64,000 bases of DNA from Bradyrhizobium sp. C9 (lineage in GTDB: Bacteria > Pseudomonadota > Alphaproteobacteria > Rhizobiales > Xanthobacteraceae). The notes beneath the pieces are model-generated. The model was not told where the DNA came from and ran no database searches. It worked only from the letters and a program-made list of their open reading frames with translations. The stretch spans positions 512,550 through 576,549 of the forward strand of contig NZ_NWTG01000003.1 in the NCBI RefSeq assembly GCF_002532045.1, in the 5' to 3' direction. The translations under genes were made by a program, and so were the position numbers. Positions 62,308 to 64,000 of the stretch are shown in pieces (positions within the stretch are counted from its first letter, which is position 1; each line of letters starts with the position of its first letter).

Positions 62308-63765
62308 ATGGGTAAGATCACAGGTTTTCTCGAGATCGAGCGGCATGACCGCAAGTACGAGCCGGTCGCCGATCGGCTCAAGAACTTCAACGAGTTCGTG
62401 ATTCCGCTGAGCGAGAAGGACACGCGCGACCAGGCGGCGCGCTGCATGAATTGCGGCATTCCCTATTGCCACGGCACCGGCTCGACCGCGCCGGGCACGC
62501 CGGGCTGCCCGGTCAACAACCAGATCCCCGATTTCAACGACCTCGTCTATCAGGGCAACTGGGAAGAAGCCTCGCGCAACCTGCACTCGACCAACAACTT
62601 CCCCGAATTCACCGGCCGGATCTGCCCGGCGCCGTGCGAGGCGTCCTGCACGCTGAACATCGACGACAACCCGGTCACCATCAAGACCATCGAATGCGCG
62701 ATCGTCGACCGCGCCTGGGACAATGGCTGGCTGAAGCCGGAGATCGCAGGGCAGAAGACCGGCAAGAAGGTCGCCGTGATCGGCTCCGGCCCCGCCGGCC
62801 TCGCCGCCGCGCAGCAGCTCGCGCGCGCCGGCCATGAGGTGCATGTCTACGAGAAGTTCGCCAAGGCCGGCGGCCTGCTGCGTTATGGCATTCCCGACTT
62901 CAAGATGGAGAAGGGCATCATCGACCGCCGCGTCAAGCAGATGGAAGCCGAGGGCGTCACCTTCCACTACGGCAAGGCCGTCGGCGGCGCGACGCCCGGC
63001 GCAATCGATCCGCAGGAGCTCGCCAAGCAGTATGACGCCGTGGCGCTGACCGGCGGTGCGGAAGCCCCGCGCGACCTGCCGATCCCCGGCCGCGACCTCG
63101 CCGGCATTCACTTCGCGATGGACTTCCTGCCGCAGCAGAACCGCCGCGTCTCCGGCGAGCCGCTGAACGGCACAGCCGACATCCTCGCCGGCGGTAAGCA
63201 TGTCGTCGTGATCGGCGGCGGCGACACCGGTTCGGACTGCATCGGCACCTCGTTCCGGCAAGGCGCCAAGTCGGTGACCCAGCTCGAGATCATGCCGGCG
63301 CCGCCCGAGCACGAGAACAAGGGCGTGACCTGGCCGAACTGGCCGCTGAAGATGCGGACCTCGTCGAGCCAGGCCGAAGGCGCGGTGCGCGAATTCGCCG
63401 TGCTGACGACCAAGTTCGAAGGCGCCGACGGCAAGGTGATGAAACTGCATTGCGTCAAGGTCGACGACAAGTTCAAGCCGCTGCCCGGCACCGAGTTCAC
63501 GCTCGATGCCGAGCTGGTGCTGCTGGCGATGGGCTTCGTGCATCCGGTGCACGAGGGCCTGCTCAAGACGCTCGGCGTCGACCTCGACCAGCGCGGCAAC
63601 GTCCGTGCCTCGCTGCACGACTACCAGACCTCGCGCGCGAAGATCTTCTCGGCTGGCGACATGCGCCGCGGCCAGTCGCTCGTGGTCTGGGCGATCCGCG
63701 AAGGCCGCCAGTGCGCCCGCTCGATCGACAGCTTCCTGATGGGCAAGACCGACCTGCCGGGGTAA
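62308..63765 (+). CDS. gltD: Glutamate synthase small subunit
   Basis: The 485-residue GltD begins [19 protein letters not shown]. Two 4Fe-4S centres come from [28 protein letters not shown] and [12 protein letters not shown]. An FAD site is in [30 protein letters not shown], and an NADPH site in [14 protein letters not shown]. It passes electrons from NADPH to GltB. The start is ATG 62308; an earlier ATG 62287 adds seven residues. It follows gltB after a repeat. Confidence 0.96.
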   Translation: MGKITGFLEIERHDRKYEPVADRLKNFNEFVIPLSEKDTRDQAARCMNCGIPYCHGTGSTAPGTPGCPVNNQIPDFNDLVYQGNWEEASRNLHSTNNFPEFTGRICPAPCEASCTLNIDDNPVTIKTIECAIVDRAWDNGWLKPEIAGQKTGKKVAVIGSGPAGLAAAQQLARAGHEVHVYEKFAKAGGLLRYGIPDFKMEKGIIDRRVKQMEAEGVTFHYGKAVGGATPGAIDPQELAKQYDAVALTGGAEAPRDLPIPGRDLAGIHFAMDFLPQQNRRVSGEPLNGTADILAGGKHVVVIGGGDTGSDCIGTSFRQGAKSVTQLEIMPAPPEHENKGVTWPNWPLKMRTSSSQAEGAVREFAVLTTKFEGADGKVMKLHCVKVDDKFKPLPGTEFTLDAELVLLAMGFVHPVHEGLLKTLGVDLDQRGNVRASLHDYQTSRAKIFSAGDMRRGQSLVVWAIREGRQCARSIDSFLMGKTDLPG

Positions 63766-64000
63766 GTCAGCGCGACCATCGGGCCGGGCTGCACATCACA
63801 AACCGAGCTGTCATCGCCCACGAAAGCGGGCGATTCGCTGCGCGAATGAAGCCGATTCGGATTCGCGTCAAGGAATATATTACTATTTCCACGCACCCTT
63901 GTTCCTTGCGCGAATCGCGCCCGATCATCAGCGTTGGGTTGCTTTGTTGTTTTCTGTCCCCGGGCTTGATTTGAGCGCCGGAAGGATGGCGAGCAGCAGG
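63766..64000. other. Intergenic tail with small hairpin
   Basis: It contains ATCGCCC-N8-GGGCGAT (63813-63834), a hairpin of a kind found in scattered bradyrhizobial repeats; it is followed by a poor T run, so termination is uncertain. No gene begins before the window ends. Confidence 0.5.

Overview
This is a GC-rich alphaproteobacterial chromosome segment, most likely Bradyrhizobium or a close relative in the Nitrobacteraceae. The evidence is a cpdR - tRNA-Val - N-formylglutamate amidohydrolase - suhB-type sRNA - hisN-like block, a ROSE-type thermometer with an RpoH-like promoter ahead of an Hsp20 gene, a class III cyclase/TPR protein, many LysR/AraC/TetR regulators, and several intergenic palindromic repeat families of the kind common in that group. 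There is no phage, insertion sequence, CRISPR array, rRNA operon or plasmid function.

Layout. 1-11.4 kb holds small regulator/enzyme sets: a cut-off DJ-1/PfpI enzyme divergent from a GlxA-type regulator, a CMD-family protein, a polytopic membrane protein, a LysR gene divergent from a split chromate transporter, an Rnk-like factor, a PanE-like reductase, a membrane LytTR regulator divergent from a secreted esterase, and a tandem TetR protein. 11.6-16.7 kb is a complete branched-chain amino-acid type ABC transporter (binding protein, LivHMGF). 16.8-18.4 kb has a LysR regulator and a GNAT-like gene. 18.4-26.5 kb is a six-gene operon for uptake and carboxylation of guanidine (commonly mis-annotated as urea carboxylase). 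Its leader has a clear guanidine-I (ykkC) riboswitch, a terminator hairpin, and a sigma-54 type promoter whose predicted start lies just ahead of the aptamer. 26.7-31.9 kb has a CoA-transferase/SDR/GST operon, an AraC regulator and a TetR/SDR pair. 31.9-39.9 kb is a trimeric autotransporter adhesin coupled to an IalB-like protein and an anchored periplasmic protein, with an AraC regulator upstream. 40.6-43.9 kb has a small membrane protein and a GGDEF-EAL protein coupled to a seven-helix membrane protein. 44.3-47.4 kb is the conserved cpdR block. 47.5-56.9 kb is mixed: a Bug binding protein, a frameshifted GST, LysR/TSUP, LysE, the cyclase, lipase and Hsp20. 57.4-63.8 kb is gltB-gltD.

Functional theme. 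Nitrogen handling stands out. The guanidine operon should feed ammonia and allophanate into metabolism, GltBD assimilates ammonia into glutamate, and the Liv transporter and formylglutamate hydrolase bring in or release amino acids. The final guanidine step, allophanate hydrolase, is not in the window. The guanidine-operon leader, the adhesin operon and the sequence-variant proteins (LivF with Arg in Walker A, tandem TetR, SDR with Phe for Tyr) deserve most attention. I found no convincing wholly new system. Domain names rest on motif recognition without a database search.
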